Shown here: piece after piece, positions 43,287 to 52,079 of the stretch
Numbering within the stretch: position 1 is the first letter of the stretch
Layout: each line of letters begins with the position of its first letter
Assembly (NCBI RefSeq): GCF_003583765.1
Contig: NZ_QXQA01000020.1
Span: 1 to 64,000, forward strand
Direction of reading: 5' to 3'
DNA: 64,000 bases
DNA from: Paenibacillus nanensis
GTDB lineage: Bacteria > Bacillota > Bacilli > Paenibacillales > Paenibacillaceae
Program-made: the position numbers and the translations under genes
Notes under the pieces: model-generated
Database searches by the model: none
What the model saw: only the letters and a program-made list of their open reading frames with translations
Told to the model about the DNA's origin: nothing

Positions 43287-43630
43287 AGATATAACCTCCC
43301 GCGCTTTTTCAGTTCTACTGTTTCTTAGGATTGGTATAAACCAGCTTTTTTAAAACCTGCCTCTGCATCCATTCGAACATCCCGCGAAAGACCGAGAGCA
43401 TTAGGTCTTCTCAACCTGCCCCGATGATCGAACGTAGCTGCGAAACCCTCCTTGTGCGCCGAGTTAACCTTCTAAAAAACTACCTGTTCAAACGTGCGTT
43501 CAACACTCTATCTATGACTAGCATACTCACCGAACAACCTTTCTATGACTCCATGCTAGATCAATAGTTTGTCAATTTAGCTGTAATCGCGAAACGCCAC
43601 AGCAGGTGAAATGGGTCGATTCGTGTCGTT
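43287..43630. other. Spacer left of the first hairpin array
   Basis: No supported gene is seen. A 21-codon minus-strand frame (MFEWMQ...NPKKQ) near 43320-43385 has no proper binding site. The stretch leads into degenerate copies of the 51-bp repeat. Confidence 0.4.
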
Positions 43631-44690
43631 TGGAGCTGTAATGGCGAAAAATGCCGCTGCAGGGTGGGACGCGGTACGGGGGGCGGTGTCTGTAACGGCG
43701 AAAAACACACACCGTTACGGGAGCTGAAGGCGCCGGATGCGATGCTGTAACGGCGAAAAACGCCGTTACAGGGGCTGATGGCGCCGGCGGCGGTGCTGTA
43801 ACGGCAAAAAACGCCGTTACAGGGGCTGATGGCGCCGGCGGCGGTGCTGTAACGGCGAAAAACACCGTTACGGGGGCTGATGGCGCCGGCGGCGATGCTG
43901 TAACGGCGAAAAACACCGTTACAGGGGCAGATGGCGCCGGCTATGGTGCTGTAACGGCGAAAAACGCCGTTACAGAGGCTGATAGCGCCGGCGGCGATGC
44001 TGTAACGGCAAAAAACGCCGTTACGGGGGCTGATAGCGCCGGCTGGGATGCTGTAACGGCGAAAAACGCCGTTATAAGGGCTGATGGCGCCGGCGGCGGT
44101 GCTGTAACGGCGAAAAACGCCGTTACAGGGGCTGCAGGCGCCGGCGGCGATGCTGTAACGGCGAAAAACGCCGTTACGGGGGCTGATAGCGTCGGCGGCG
44201 GTGCTGTAACGGCGAAAAACGCCGTTACAGGGGCTGGAGGCGCCGGCGGCGATGCTGTAACGGCGAAAAACGCCGTTACAGGGGCTGATGGCGCCCGCGG
44301 CACTGCTGTAACGGCGAAAAACGCCGTTAATGGGGCTGCAGGCGCCGGCGGCGATTCCTGTAACGGCGAAAAACACCGTTACAGGGGCTGATGGCGCCGG
44401 CGGCGGTGCTGTAACGGCGAAAAACACCGTTACAGGGGCTGATGGCGCCGGCGGCACTGCTGTAACGGCGAAAAACACCGTTACGGGGGCTGTAGGCGCC
44501 GGCGGCGGTGCTGTAACGGCGAAAAACGCCGTTACAGGGGCTGAAGGTGCCGGCTGGGATGCTGTAACGGCGAAAAACGCCGTTACAGGGGCTGATGGCG
44601 CCCGCGGCACTGCTGTAACGGCGAAAAACGCCGTTACGGGGGCTGCAGGCGCCGGCTGCGATTCCTGTAACGGCGAAAAATATACGGTCA
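43631..44690. repeat. Hairpin minisatellite, 51-bp period, about 18 full units
   Basis: Regular units start at 43747, 43798, 43849 and so on to 44615, with two units of 52 bp. Degenerate units lie at 43631 and 43690 and a partial one at 44667. Each has a 23-base palindrome (GTAACGGCG, A5, CGCCGTTAC) and a GC-rich 28-base part containing GGCGCCGGCGGCG. Some units change GCC to ACC in one arm, weakening the hairpin. As 51 is a multiple of three, long repetitive frames arise on both strands (17-residue repeats), but none has a good start, so I treat the array as non-coding. Confidence 0.85.
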
Positions 44691-44788
44691 TTTCGAGGCC
44701 ATCGTATAATTTCCAATTTTATGCACATGCTAGAGCTGATACCGTCCTGGAACGGTCTAATTGCAAGCTTAACAAACAGGAGGTCACT

Positions 44789-45325
44789 ATGAAAAAAATT
44801 GCAGTTCTCTCTGCGGCGCTGCTTCTCGCGGGCTCCCTCGGCGTTAATTCTGCCCGTGCCGAGGAAGGGACATCGCCTAGTGAAATGCTCGTCCCAATCA
44901 TCAACAGCAAGGGAGAGCAAATCGGCAGAGCCCAATTGATGCAGCAAGGTGAAAAGGTTGTAATCGGCGTAGAAGCGCAGGGCTTGCCGCCGGGAACACA
45001 TGCGATTCACATCCATACCGAAGGCAAATGCGATACGCCGGACTTCACGTCGGCAGGCCCGCATTTCAACCCGCATGACAAGCAGCATGGCTTCAAAAAT
45101 CCGAAGGGCTTCCACAGCGGCGATTTGCCTAACATCGAAGTGAAGTCGGACGGGACTCTGAAGGTGAAGCTCGAAAGCGCAGCTGTCACGCTGAAGCCGG
45201 GCAAGCCGAACTCTCTGCTAAAAAGCGGCGGCACGTCGTTAATTATTCACGAGAAAAAAGACGACTACGTGACGGATCCAGCCGGCAATGCAGGCGCCCG
45301 TATCGCTTGCGGCGTCATCAAATAA
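44789..45325 (+). CDS. sodC: Secreted Cu/Zn superoxide dismutase
   Basis: A 178-residue exported protein that dismutates superoxide at the cell surface. The signal peptide (1-24, ending ARA) is followed by the SOD fold: HAIHIHTEGKC, GPHFNP, KQHGF, FHSGDLPNI, LIIHEKKDDY and the active-site Arg in GARIACG. The copper His residues and the zinc His/Asp residues all appear present. This contrasts with B. subtilis YojM, which is reported to lack two copper ligands. The ATG at 44789 follows AGGAGG; the frame is open upstream through the repeat array only by chance. Hairpin arrays flank the gene on both sides. Confidence 0.9.
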   Translation: MKKIAVLSAALLLAGSLGVNSARAEEGTSPSEMLVPIINSKGEQIGRAQLMQQGEKVVIGVEAQGLPPGTHAIHIHTEGKCDTPDFTSAGPHFNPHDKQHGFKNPKGFHSGDLPNIEVKSDGTLKVKLESAAVTLKPGKPNSLLKSGGTSLIIHEKKDDYVTDPAGNAGARIACGVIK

Positions 45326-45330
45326 CAAAC

Positions 45331-45361
45331 AGGGCCGTTCCCCAATTGAGGGAACGGCCCT
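45331..45361. terminator. Terminator of sodC
   Basis: AGGGCCGTTCCC, seven bases and GGGAACGGCCCT form a perfect 12-bp stem, with a weak T tail (GCTCTATT). Confidence 0.7.
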
Positions 45362-45418
45362 GCTCTATTATGTAACTGGCAGCGGCCCGCATGGAGGCAG
45401 CGCGGCCAGCGCGCTCCT

Positions 45419-45702
45419 GTAAGCCGGCTTTCACGGCTTACGAGCACCCCGGTGCGGCCATTGCGCCCCTGTAAGCCGATTTTTACGGCTTACGAGCACC
45501 CTGTCGCGGCCAGCGCGCTCCTGTAAGCCGATTTTTACGGCTTACGAGCACCCTGTCGCGGCCAGCGCGCCCCTGTAAGCCGACTTTTACGGCTTACGAG
45601 CACCCTGTCGCGGCCAGCGCGCTCCTGTAAGCCGATTTTTACGGCTTACGAGCACCCCGTCGCGGCCAGCGCGCCCCTGTAAGCCGACTTTCACGGCTTA
45701 CT
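45419..45702. repeat. Second hairpin array, 52-bp period, six units
   Basis: Units start at 45419, 45471, 45523, 45575, 45627 and 45679 (partial). Each has a 23-base palindrome (GTAAGCCG, 7-base T-rich loop, CGGCTTAC) and a 29-base GC-rich part (AGCACCCTGTCGCGGCCAGCGC). The sequence differs from array 1 but palindrome length, unit length and GC-rich spacer match. The last palindrome supplies the stop codon of the convergent serine hydrolase gene (TAA at 45698-45700). Confidence 0.85.
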
Positions 45703-46768
45703 GACTCCTCACCGCGGCGAGAGCAGAGTCAATCCGCGACGAAATCGCCCCTGCCCCTCGCTCGATATTGCCCAGCACATGAAGCTGGCAGCCCGGCTGT
45801 GCCCCCGCGTAGGCCGAGGAGACCATCGTTACTCCGGGGTCGCTGCCCATGACGTAATACTTGAACAACTCCCCGTTCATGTACGTCATCCAGACGCCGT
45901 AGCCGTAGCGGGATTTCTCGCTTACGACCATGTGGGGCGTAAGCATCTGGCTCGTCATCTCCTCCGAGAGCAGCCGGTTTCCAAGCAGCGCGTCCCAAAA
46001 CTTCTCCATATCCCGCGCCGTTGTAAAGGCTCCGCCGTCAGGCCCGCCTATAATCGGCAGCGAGAAATGATTGGTCCGCCAGCCAGCACCGTCAGCGCCA
46101 TCAGCGCCGTCCACGCGGTCGATGTAGCCTAAGGCCGTCCGTTCCGGAAGCCGATCCATTGCAAAATAACCCGAATCCGTCATCCCGCATGCCTTGAAAA
46201 TATGCTCCTCCACATATGAGGTAAAGGATTGCCCGCTAAGCCTCTCCACGATCAAACCGAGCAATATAAACCCCGAATTGCAATACGAGAATCGGCTGCC
46301 GGGGCTGAATTTCATCGCCCCGTCCTGGAACAACGGCAGGAAGTCGGACGGCGTCTTTATCGAGTAAGCAGGCACCTTCCGCCATAGCTCGCTGAAATCG
46401 CTCATCACTTCCTCGTCAAAATAATCCGGCACGCCCGAGCTATGCGTAAGCAAATGGTGGACGTTAACCGCCGGATCAAAGCGCGGAAACTCCTGCTCCA
46501 GGACGTCCCCGAGCAAGTCTTCAAAGCGCAGACGCCCCTGCTCCGCGAGCTGGCAGATCGCGACTGCCGTAAAAATTTTGCAGCCTGATGCGATACCAAA
46601 TCTCGTATCCGGCTCATTCCGGATCTGTTCGCTCCGGTTCGCATAACCGAAGCCCCGCTCCGCCGATTGCCCGGCTGCGTCCCTGAACCGGACCGCGCCC
46701 GAGAAAGGCACGGCAGCGGATTGATTATAATCTTCTACGATAGCTTGAATATCGAATTGTACCTTCAT
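45698..46768 (-). CDS. Serine hydrolase, class C beta-lactamase family
   Basis: A 356-residue protein with the penicilloyl-serine-transferase motifs SGCK (Ser61-Lys64) and YCN (Tyr162-Asn164), plus a C-terminal region with the GYGVWM and GSDPGV segments. There is no signal peptide, so it is likely a cytosolic esterase or D-aminopeptidase-like enzyme rather than a resistance lactamase. The start is the ATG at 46768 behind GGAGGG. The stop codon lies within the palindrome of the hairpin array. It follows the amidase gene closely (36 bases), which suggests co-transcription. Confidence 0.85.
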   Translation of the reverse strand: MKVQFDIQAIVEDYNQSAAVPFSGAVRFRDAAGQSAERGFGYANRSEQIRNEPDTRFGIASGCKIFTAVAICQLAEQGRLRFEDLLGDVLEQEFPRFDPAVNVHHLLTHSSGVPDYFDEEVMSDFSELWRKVPAYSIKTPSDFLPLFQDGAMKFSPGSRFSYCNSGFILLGLIVERLSGQSFTSYVEEHIFKACGMTDSGYFAMDRLPERTALGYIDRVDGADGADGAGWRTNHFSLPIIGGPDGGAFTTARDMEKFWDALLGNRLLSEEMTSQMLTPHMVVSEKSRYGYGVWMTYMNGELFKYYVMGSDPGVTMVSSAYAGAQPGCQLHVLGNIERGAGAISSRIDSALAAVRSQ

Positions 46769-46804
46769 AACGGTCGGTCCCTCCACAAACTAAGCGTTCA
46801 TGCG

Positions 46805-48280
46805 CTAGCTGACAGCCGGCCGCACGCGGTGTTTGGTCGCTTGCTCATAGCCGTAGGCAAGCTTAATCAAGGTTGGCTCGCTAAACGCCGCGCCCGAGAA
46901 AATAACGCCGAACGGCCCTTTGGTCGGATCGCCATCCGGATCGATGATGCCATGCTCCGAATAGCCGGCGGGCACGCAAATGAGCGGGTAGCCCATCCGG
47001 GCCGCCATATATTTGCCATCCGCATCCCCGGGCAGCAAGAGCGCATCCAGCCGGTAATGCTCCAGCAAATAGTCGATCCCTTCGCGCCGCGCTTTTTCCT
47101 TATAGCTCTCTTGCTCGCGCAAATATTGCTCCTCCGTCATATCGACGGCCTCCGATGCGGTCAATACATCTTGCCCGTACCGCAGCGCGCGCTCCGCATG
47201 CGACTCATTGTACGCAATCAGCTCGCTCAACGAACGGACGGGCGCCGATGGGGATAAACCGGACAAATAATGATTGAGCCCCTGCTTAAACTCATAGCTG
47301 ACGGCGCCCTGATTCCAATTATCCGTAACGACCGGAAGAGGCAGGTCGTCCACAATCGCTGCTCCCAAGCTCCGCAGGTCCGCAATGGCCCTCTCCATAA
47401 TCGCAAGCCGCTCATCGTCCAAATGCTCGTAATAAGCTCTTGGAATGCCGATTCGAGCTTGCTTGACGTACTCCGCGTCCAGGAACACCGTGTAATCGCG
47501 GTAATACTTCCCCTCGCTTGCCAGCGTCCATCCGTCCCGCTCGTCTGCCCCTGTCAACGCGCCGAGCAAAACCGCGGCGTCCGATACCGTTCTGGCGAGC
47601 GGGCCCGCTGTATCTTGGTTATACGAGATCGGGATAATGCCCGCCCGGCTCACCAATCCCACCGTCGGTTTAATCCCGGCTAGCGCGTGCTGGCATGCAG
47701 GGCCGACAATGGAACCGGCCGTCTCCGTTCCGATCGCGGCAGCCGCAAGGCTGGCTGCAGCAGCCGCCGCTGAACCGGAGCTGGAGCCGCTCACGAACAG
47801 TTCTCCCGGCCCGTATGGGTTCAGCACTTGGCCCCCGCGCGAGCTATATCCTGCAGGCATGCGGCTGGACATAAAGTTGGCCCATTCCGTCATATTCGTT
47901 TTGCCGAGCAGTACGGCCCCTGCTTCCCTTAGCTTCCGCGCGACCGTCGAATCCGCCGGCGCAATGGAATCTGCCAAGGCAATCGATCCTGCGCTCGTAT
48001 GCATCCGGTCGTGTGTGTCGATATTATCCTTCAGCAGAATCGGAATGCCGTGCAGAGGCCCCCGGCTTCCCCTGTCCCTTCTTTCCGCATCCAGCGCTTT
48101 AGCGATGTCAACCGCATCCGGATTCAGCTCCAAAACCGCATGAATAAGCGGATTGAGCTGCTCAATCCGCCCGATATATGCCTTCACCAGCTCCTCCGAG
48201 CTGTATCGTCCCTCTTCCATTGCGGACTGCAGCATAAGTATGTCCGCCTCCACAATCCATTCCTTCAGTGAAACACTCAC
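46805..48280 (-). CDS. Amidase (amidase-signature family)
   Basis: A 491-residue Ser-cisSer-Lys hydrolase. The Lys is in HGIPILLKDNID, the Gly/Ser-rich signature is FVSGSSSGSAAAAAA and the nucleophile Ser lies in GTETAGSIVGP. It resembles peptide amidases and GatA-like amidases; there is no gatB or gatC nearby, so tRNA amidation is unlikely. The start is uncertain. GTG at 48280 has GGAGTGGA upstream; a GTG at 48313 would add 11 residues but has no binding site. Probably in one unit with the downstream serine hydrolase. Confidence 0.87.
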   Translation of the reverse strand: MSVSLKEWIVEADILMLQSAMEEGRYSSEELVKAYIGRIEQLNPLIHAVLELNPDAVDIAKALDAERRDRGSRGPLHGIPILLKDNIDTHDRMHTSAGSIALADSIAPADSTVARKLREAGAVLLGKTNMTEWANFMSSRMPAGYSSRGGQVLNPYGPGELFVSGSSSGSAAAAAASLAAAAIGTETAGSIVGPACQHALAGIKPTVGLVSRAGIIPISYNQDTAGPLARTVSDAAVLLGALTGADERDGWTLASEGKYYRDYTVFLDAEYVKQARIGIPRAYYEHLDDERLAIMERAIADLRSLGAAIVDDLPLPVVTDNWNQGAVSYEFKQGLNHYLSGLSPSAPVRSLSELIAYNESHAERALRYGQDVLTASEAVDMTEEQYLREQESYKEKARREGIDYLLEHYRLDALLLPGDADGKYMAARMGYPLICVPAGYSEHGIIDPDGDPTKGPFGVIFSGAAFSEPTLIKLAYGYEQATKHRVRPAVS

Positions 48281-48353
48281 TTTTCGTCCACTCCCATCTA
48301 GATATACGACCACTTTAACATGGGAGCGGAGCCGGTTTATATGTAAAGTTTAG

Positions 48354-48866
48354 TTATAACGAACTTGCCCTTTTATTAATCTCCTCCATCAAGGCGGGAA
48401 GGGAGCACTTCAGCATTTTTAACGGAATATGCGCTTGCGCCGGGCTAAGGCCTTTGTTCATCTTGACGAGCATGCGCTGAAAGCCCGTATATCTTCTCAT
48501 GATCAAGTCCGGGTCATGCGTAAAAATACATAAATAGTCCTGGTTAAACATGCGCAAAGCCTGGATGTCTTTAATGTCCTCCCAACGGATAAGCCCCGCC
48601 GGCGTGTAGGTCGCTTGATCGGTGATTCCCTCCTTCGAGATGATCAGCATTGGCGAACGGTCGAACAGCTTCTTCAAATAAAGCACCAGACAGAAGCCAA
48701 AAAACACAATGCTCACAATGCCGATCACCGTCAGCATGCCCCGCTCTCCCGCTTCAGCTTCAGGCGCAAGCACGAAGAACAAAATGCCTACTAGCACAAA
48801 AATAAGCGCCCCCAATCCAAGCAAAACCATCCTGCCTTTCCTCGCATACACATAAAATTCGTTCAT
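48354..48866 (-). CDS. STM3941-type small membrane protein
   Basis: A 170-residue protein. Two transmembrane helices near the N-terminus (about 13-33 and 44-64) are followed by a cytosolic domain with SPMLIISKEGITDQATYTPAGLIRWEDIKDI, a pattern seen in the STM3941 family (PH-like fold) of unknown function. I chose the start at 48866 because AGGAG lies seven bases upstream. Confidence 0.7.
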   Translation of the reverse strand: MNEFYVYARKGRMVLLGLGALIFVLVGILFFVLAPEAEAGERGMLTVIGIVSIVFFGFCLVLYLKKLFDRSPMLIISKEGITDQATYTPAGLIRWEDIKDIQALRMFNQDYLCIFTHDPDLIMRRYTGFQRMLVKMNKGLSPAQAHIPLKMLKCSLPALMEEINKRASSL

Positions 48867-49035
48867 GTCCATCTCCTGTTCTTGTTGTCCTTGTTATTCC
48901 ATTCTATTAGCAGCCGAACTTTCTCATTCTAGCACACCCCCAAATCCCCCAAAATAGCCCTTATGTCCTGCAACACTCGCCCTTCTTTGAACGTATTACT
49001 CATAATAGCCAAATACGTAAGGAGTGACGGACGAT

Positions 49036-49530
49036 ATGGAATTGTATTTCAGCGATCGGTTTTTCAGTTCAGGTGTAACGGGCATTATGAATGCGGCTGG
49101 CGAGGCGGCCGGAACGCTCGATTTGGAAAGCATGATGACCTACTCCGTCTCGGTCTATGGACCGGACTCCGCGTTCCGGTATGCCGGGAAGTTCCGTTTC
49201 TTCAGCAATAAATGGGAAGTGCTTGATGAGAGCGGCTTTGAAGTCGGCTTGCTGCATACCCGATTTTCTTTGTTCAGCAAACGTTACGAATATGATGCGG
49301 GAAGCCGCGGCCTCTATACCATCGAATCGCCCGCCTTCTCCCATGACTACTCCATTCTCGACGGGCATGAGTCCGAGGTGGCCTCCTTTCAGAAGGTCAG
49401 CGGATGGCTGCAGGCCGGCGCTTTCCAGCTCCGGAACCATTCGCCTCAGCTTAACAGCTATGAGCTTGTCGCGGTCATCATGGGGGTCCACAGTATTCAG
49501 AAGAGACAAAACAGCGCCGCAGCAACTTAG
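49036..49530 (+). CDS. Tubby-C/LURP-one-like domain protein
   Basis: A 164-residue protein reading as a single 12-stranded tubby-like barrel: LYFSDRFFSSG, FRYAGKFRFFSNKWEVLDESG, VGLLHTRFSLFSKRYEYD, and the C-terminal helix SYELVAVIMGVHSIQKR. It resembles bacterial LOR/YxjI-type proteins, whose role is unclear (membrane-lipid or scaffold binding is proposed). AAGGAG precedes the ATG at 11 bases; a GTG at 49024 sits too close to it. Confidence 0.65.
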   Translation: MELYFSDRFFSSGVTGIMNAAGEAAGTLDLESMMTYSVSVYGPDSAFRYAGKFRFFSNKWEVLDESGFEVGLLHTRFSLFSKRYEYDAGSRGLYTIESPAFSHDYSILDGHESEVASFQKVSGWLQAGAFQLRNHSPQLNSYELVAVIMGVHSIQKRQNSAAAT

Positions 49531-49533
49531 CCG

Positions 49534-49579
49534 CAAAAAAACAGCCCTCTGTCCGCCGAAGGACGCAAGAGGGCTGTTT
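49534..49579 (-). terminator. Terminator between convergent genes
   Basis: Arms AAACAGCCCTCT and AGAGGGCTGTTT. A seven-T run on the minus strand makes it the terminator of the phosphotransferase gene; it is weaker on the plus strand. Confidence 0.8.
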
Positions 49580-49582
49580 GGC

Positions 49583-50476
49583 TTAAGACACCTTTAATCC
49601 CGTTATAAAATCCTCCGCCAGCTCGAGCTGCCGCATTGCAAATTGCCTATCGCCGCGGTCCTGTAAAGCATAGTCCAGATTACCGATAGTCGATAGGAGC
49701 ACACGCGCCTTCATCGCGAAGCAGAAGTCTTCCAGCTCGCCGCGCCCTGACGCGTAATTGTGCATGAAGGCAAAGACGGGTTCCCGGTATCCGCCGAATA
49801 AAGCCAGATTAGCCGCATAGGAAGCCATATCCCAATATGGAGGCATGAACGACGCATCCTCGAAATCTGTCCATAGCCATCCGTCTGGTCCGGCGAGCAG
49901 GTTGCCGGCATGGGCATCGCCATGACAAGGCTGCAGCGCCCTGGCCCCTGACCGCATCTCCTCGTCCAGGCGGTGAAATTGGTCAAGCAGCCGGCTAATT
50001 CTTCCGTCCGATTGCTTGGACAGTCTATCGGCGGATGAAGCAGCCCGGTTCCACACGCCAAGTATAGGCAGCGTGCCGCTGAAGGTCCGAATGGCCTCCG
50101 TTAAGCGGGTTATAGCTTTAAAGGCTTCTTCCGGAGAAGGCCTCATCCTCTCTGCCTGCGGGACGAACTCCCATAGCGTCAGCCACGCTCCGCCTGCGTC
50201 ATAAGGCCCTGCAGGAACGATTCCGGCAGGCTTCAAGACCGGAACTCCTTCTCCGTCCAAGTAACGCGCAATCGCTAATTCACGATCAGCTATACGATAA
50301 GCGCTTGATGAATCCTGAGCCGCTGCGTCAGTCGATACGCGGGCGACGATCGGATAGGGATACAAATGAAGGATAAGATGAGCGCCTCTGCTAATGACGG
50401 CCGGCGTGATTCCGCCGAGCCCCAGCCTCTTCGCGGCATTCAGCGCATTTGCAATTTCACTGTCAAATTTCTTCAC
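49583..50476 (-). CDS. Aminoglycoside phosphotransferase-fold protein
   Basis: A 297-residue APH/choline-kinase-fold protein. The catalytic loop PCHGDAHAGNLL and metal motif WTDFEDA are intact, and the N-lobe has LILHLYPYPIVARVS. The start is a GTG behind GGAGTGAG. The substrate is unknown. Such genes are common in Paenibacillus and only rarely confer drug resistance. Confidence 0.8.
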   Translation of the reverse strand: MKKFDSEIANALNAAKRLGLGGITPAVISRGAHLILHLYPYPIVARVSTDAAAQDSSSAYRIADRELAIARYLDGEGVPVLKPAGIVPAGPYDAGGAWLTLWEFVPQAERMRPSPEEAFKAITRLTEAIRTFSGTLPILGVWNRAASSADRLSKQSDGRISRLLDQFHRLDEEMRSGARALQPCHGDAHAGNLLAGPDGWLWTDFEDASFMPPYWDMASYAANLALFGGYREPVFAFMHNYASGRGELEDFCFAMKARVLLSTIGNLDYALQDRGDRQFAMRQLELAEDFITGLKVS

Positions 50477-50583
50477 TAGCTCTCACTCCAATCTGCCTTC
50501 ATCATAATGACCAGCGAGACAGCCAGGAAAGAGAAAATTTAGTTATAACCATTGTTTCGTACCCGCTCTCTTTATGGCTTCCG

Positions 50584-51324
50584 TCATGGCCGCTCCAGTT
50601 CATTTTCATTCAAAATATTGACAAAGTCGGTCCTTATGCTTTCTAAGAATGAAGTGCCGAAGGTGCTAAACCCTCCCGAGCGAGGCGGATTATCCGCCAA
50701 GACCGGCAGCCAGTAAATCGACGTATTTTCCCGATATTCAAAGGAAAACAGCCCCCTTGTACGGCTCATCCGCTGCTCTTCCCGCAGCAGCTTCGCCCAA
50801 TGATCGGGATAAGGAATCGCGCCGTAAGGCTGCTTACCAAAATCGACGGGCTGCTCCAGCTGGATCCGAGGCGTATAATAGTCGATGCCGTCCGATCTTC
50901 CTGCGTTTCTCTGCCGAATGAAGTAAAAGCTGAAATCCTCTATCTCCCCCTGAGGCCGAATATTCCATACGAGATAGTAACGGGAAGGATCGTTGGGGCT
51001 GAGCTTCCAAATATGCGGTCCGCTGTCCGTATCGATTCTGCCGACCCGCCATTTACGCTTCTCCCATACCCAGAAGCTTACGGCATAATAGCCTCCCTTC
51101 GAAATATAAGGGATGAACGCATGCCGCTTATCAAGCTTGATCCGGTCAAGAATCTGCTCGGCCTCGGCCCCTCTCCGTTCTCTTACCGACAACGCTTCGT
51201 TAATTTCCGCGGCCGCCATCGCATCATCCGGGAGCGGTCCCGGCTTGCCGTCGTATTGACGGAAGAATAGGATGATTGCGGCGATTAGCAAAACGGCCGA
51301 TGCGATAATGAGCTTCCATTTCAT
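50584..51324 (-). CDS. Membrane-anchored hypothetical protein
   Basis: A 246-residue protein. One N-terminal transmembrane helix (about 4-21) is followed by an extracytosolic domain with many aromatic residues (YISKGGYYAVSFWVWEKRKWRVG; PSRYYLVWNIRP). No known domain is recognised. It overlaps the preceding gene by four bases (ATGA-type coupling), so the two products probably act together. Confidence 0.6.
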   Translation of the reverse strand: MKWKLIIASAVLLIAAIILFFRQYDGKPGPLPDDAMAAAEINEALSVRERRGAEAEQILDRIKLDKRHAFIPYISKGGYYAVSFWVWEKRKWRVGRIDTDSGPHIWKLSPNDPSRYYLVWNIRPQGEIEDFSFYFIRQRNAGRSDGIDYYTPRIQLEQPVDFGKQPYGAIPYPDHWAKLLREEQRMSRTRGLFSFEYRENTSIYWLPVLADNPPRSGGFSTFGTSFLESIRTDFVNILNENELERP

Positions 51325-52046
51325 GATTCAACCGCCTCCCCGTTAATCAGCGGCTTCTCGGAACGAAAGTAGTAGCTCCTGTCCGCGGCGGCGATAAGAA
51401 GCCCTTTCCCGTCCATTTCGATATAGACAACAGCGCGGAGTCCGCTCCCCCAGCTAGGCTTTGCGCCAACCAACGCATAAGGGAACCGTTCGTGCTGATA
51501 GTACGGCTCATGCTCAAACTTCGATTGATAATACCAATCGGCGGAGTCGGACATATCCCCAATCTGAAGCGTATCCAGCAAGCTCGCGAACTCGCTCGGA
51601 TCCCACACAACAGCCTGCGCTGAAGGGTGAATGCCTATAATCTCCGCCTTCCCTACATCAGCCAAATAAGTCGAGGGGTCCCTTTTGTCGTATATAGCCT
51701 GATGAGCAGCCCCGGACAATAACGTGACGATTAGAAACAGATAATTGGCGGCAAACCCGAGCCACGCGAAGCGGCGGTACGCGTCCCAAGATCTTTTTCG
51801 AAAAAATAAATATAATATCCACACCCCGAGCGGGAGAATCGACAGCTTAGCGGTCTGGCCGAACATTGGCAAATTAAGATTGAATGCGAATAGCCCGACC
51901 CATACGACGATAACCATCTTCCAAACGACGGGCTTCTTCGGCAGCTTCCTATACTGGCGAATGGTTAAGTACAGCACGATGCACCAGCCTGCCAGCACCC
52001 CGGCTAGATGCACCATGTTGACAGGCTGCCCAAATACAATCTGCAT
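51321..52046 (-). CDS. Multi-pass membrane hypothetical protein
   Basis: A 241-residue protein with four predicted helices in the first 125 residues (about 12-28, 42-60, 66-82, 93-112) and a C-terminal extracytosolic domain (DPSTYLADVGKAEIIGI... VVYIEMDGKGLLIAAADRSYYF). Not recognised. It is translationally coupled to the following single-helix protein and 33 bases downstream of a lipoprotein gene, suggesting a three-gene envelope operon. Confidence 0.6.
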   Translation of the reverse strand: MQIVFGQPVNMVHLAGVLAGWCIVLYLTIRQYRKLPKKPVVWKMVIVVWVGLFAFNLNLPMFGQTAKLSILPLGVWILYLFFRKRSWDAYRRFAWLGFAANYLFLIVTLLSGAAHQAIYDKRDPSTYLADVGKAEIIGIHPSAQAVVWDPSEFASLLDTLQIGDMSDSADWYYQSKFEHEPYYQHERFPYALVGAKPSWGSGLRAVVYIEMDGKGLLIAAADRSYYFRSEKPLINGEAVES

Positions 52047-52079
52047 GTGCGCCCTCCTATTCGGCGAAAGCCTTCGTAT

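Noticed and set aside
43747..44666. CRISPR array
   Set aside because: The would-be spacers are nearly identical from unit to unit, repeats have strong self-complementarity over their whole length, and no cas genes are near.
43561..44691. Long minus-strand frames (up to 376 codons) across the first hairpin array
   Set aside because: They exist because the 51-bp period is a multiple of three; several frames stay open together, composition is a pure 17-residue repeat, and no start has a ribosome binding site.
44330..44788. N-terminal extension of the superoxide dismutase through the repeat array
   Set aside because: The signal peptide and AGGAGG site at 44789 define the start; the upstream frame is open by chance.
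45698..46768. Beta-lactamase conferring resistance
   Set aside because: No signal peptide and no resistance context; the SxxK/YxN motifs are shared with many esterases and peptidases.
46805..48280. GatA subunit of the tRNA amidotransferase
   Set aside because: No gatB or gatC neighbours and no linked gatCAB operon; a free amidase is more likely.
48281..48313. Longer N-terminus of the amidase from the GTG at 48313
   Set aside because: No ribosome binding site in front; GGAGTGGA precedes the GTG at 48280.
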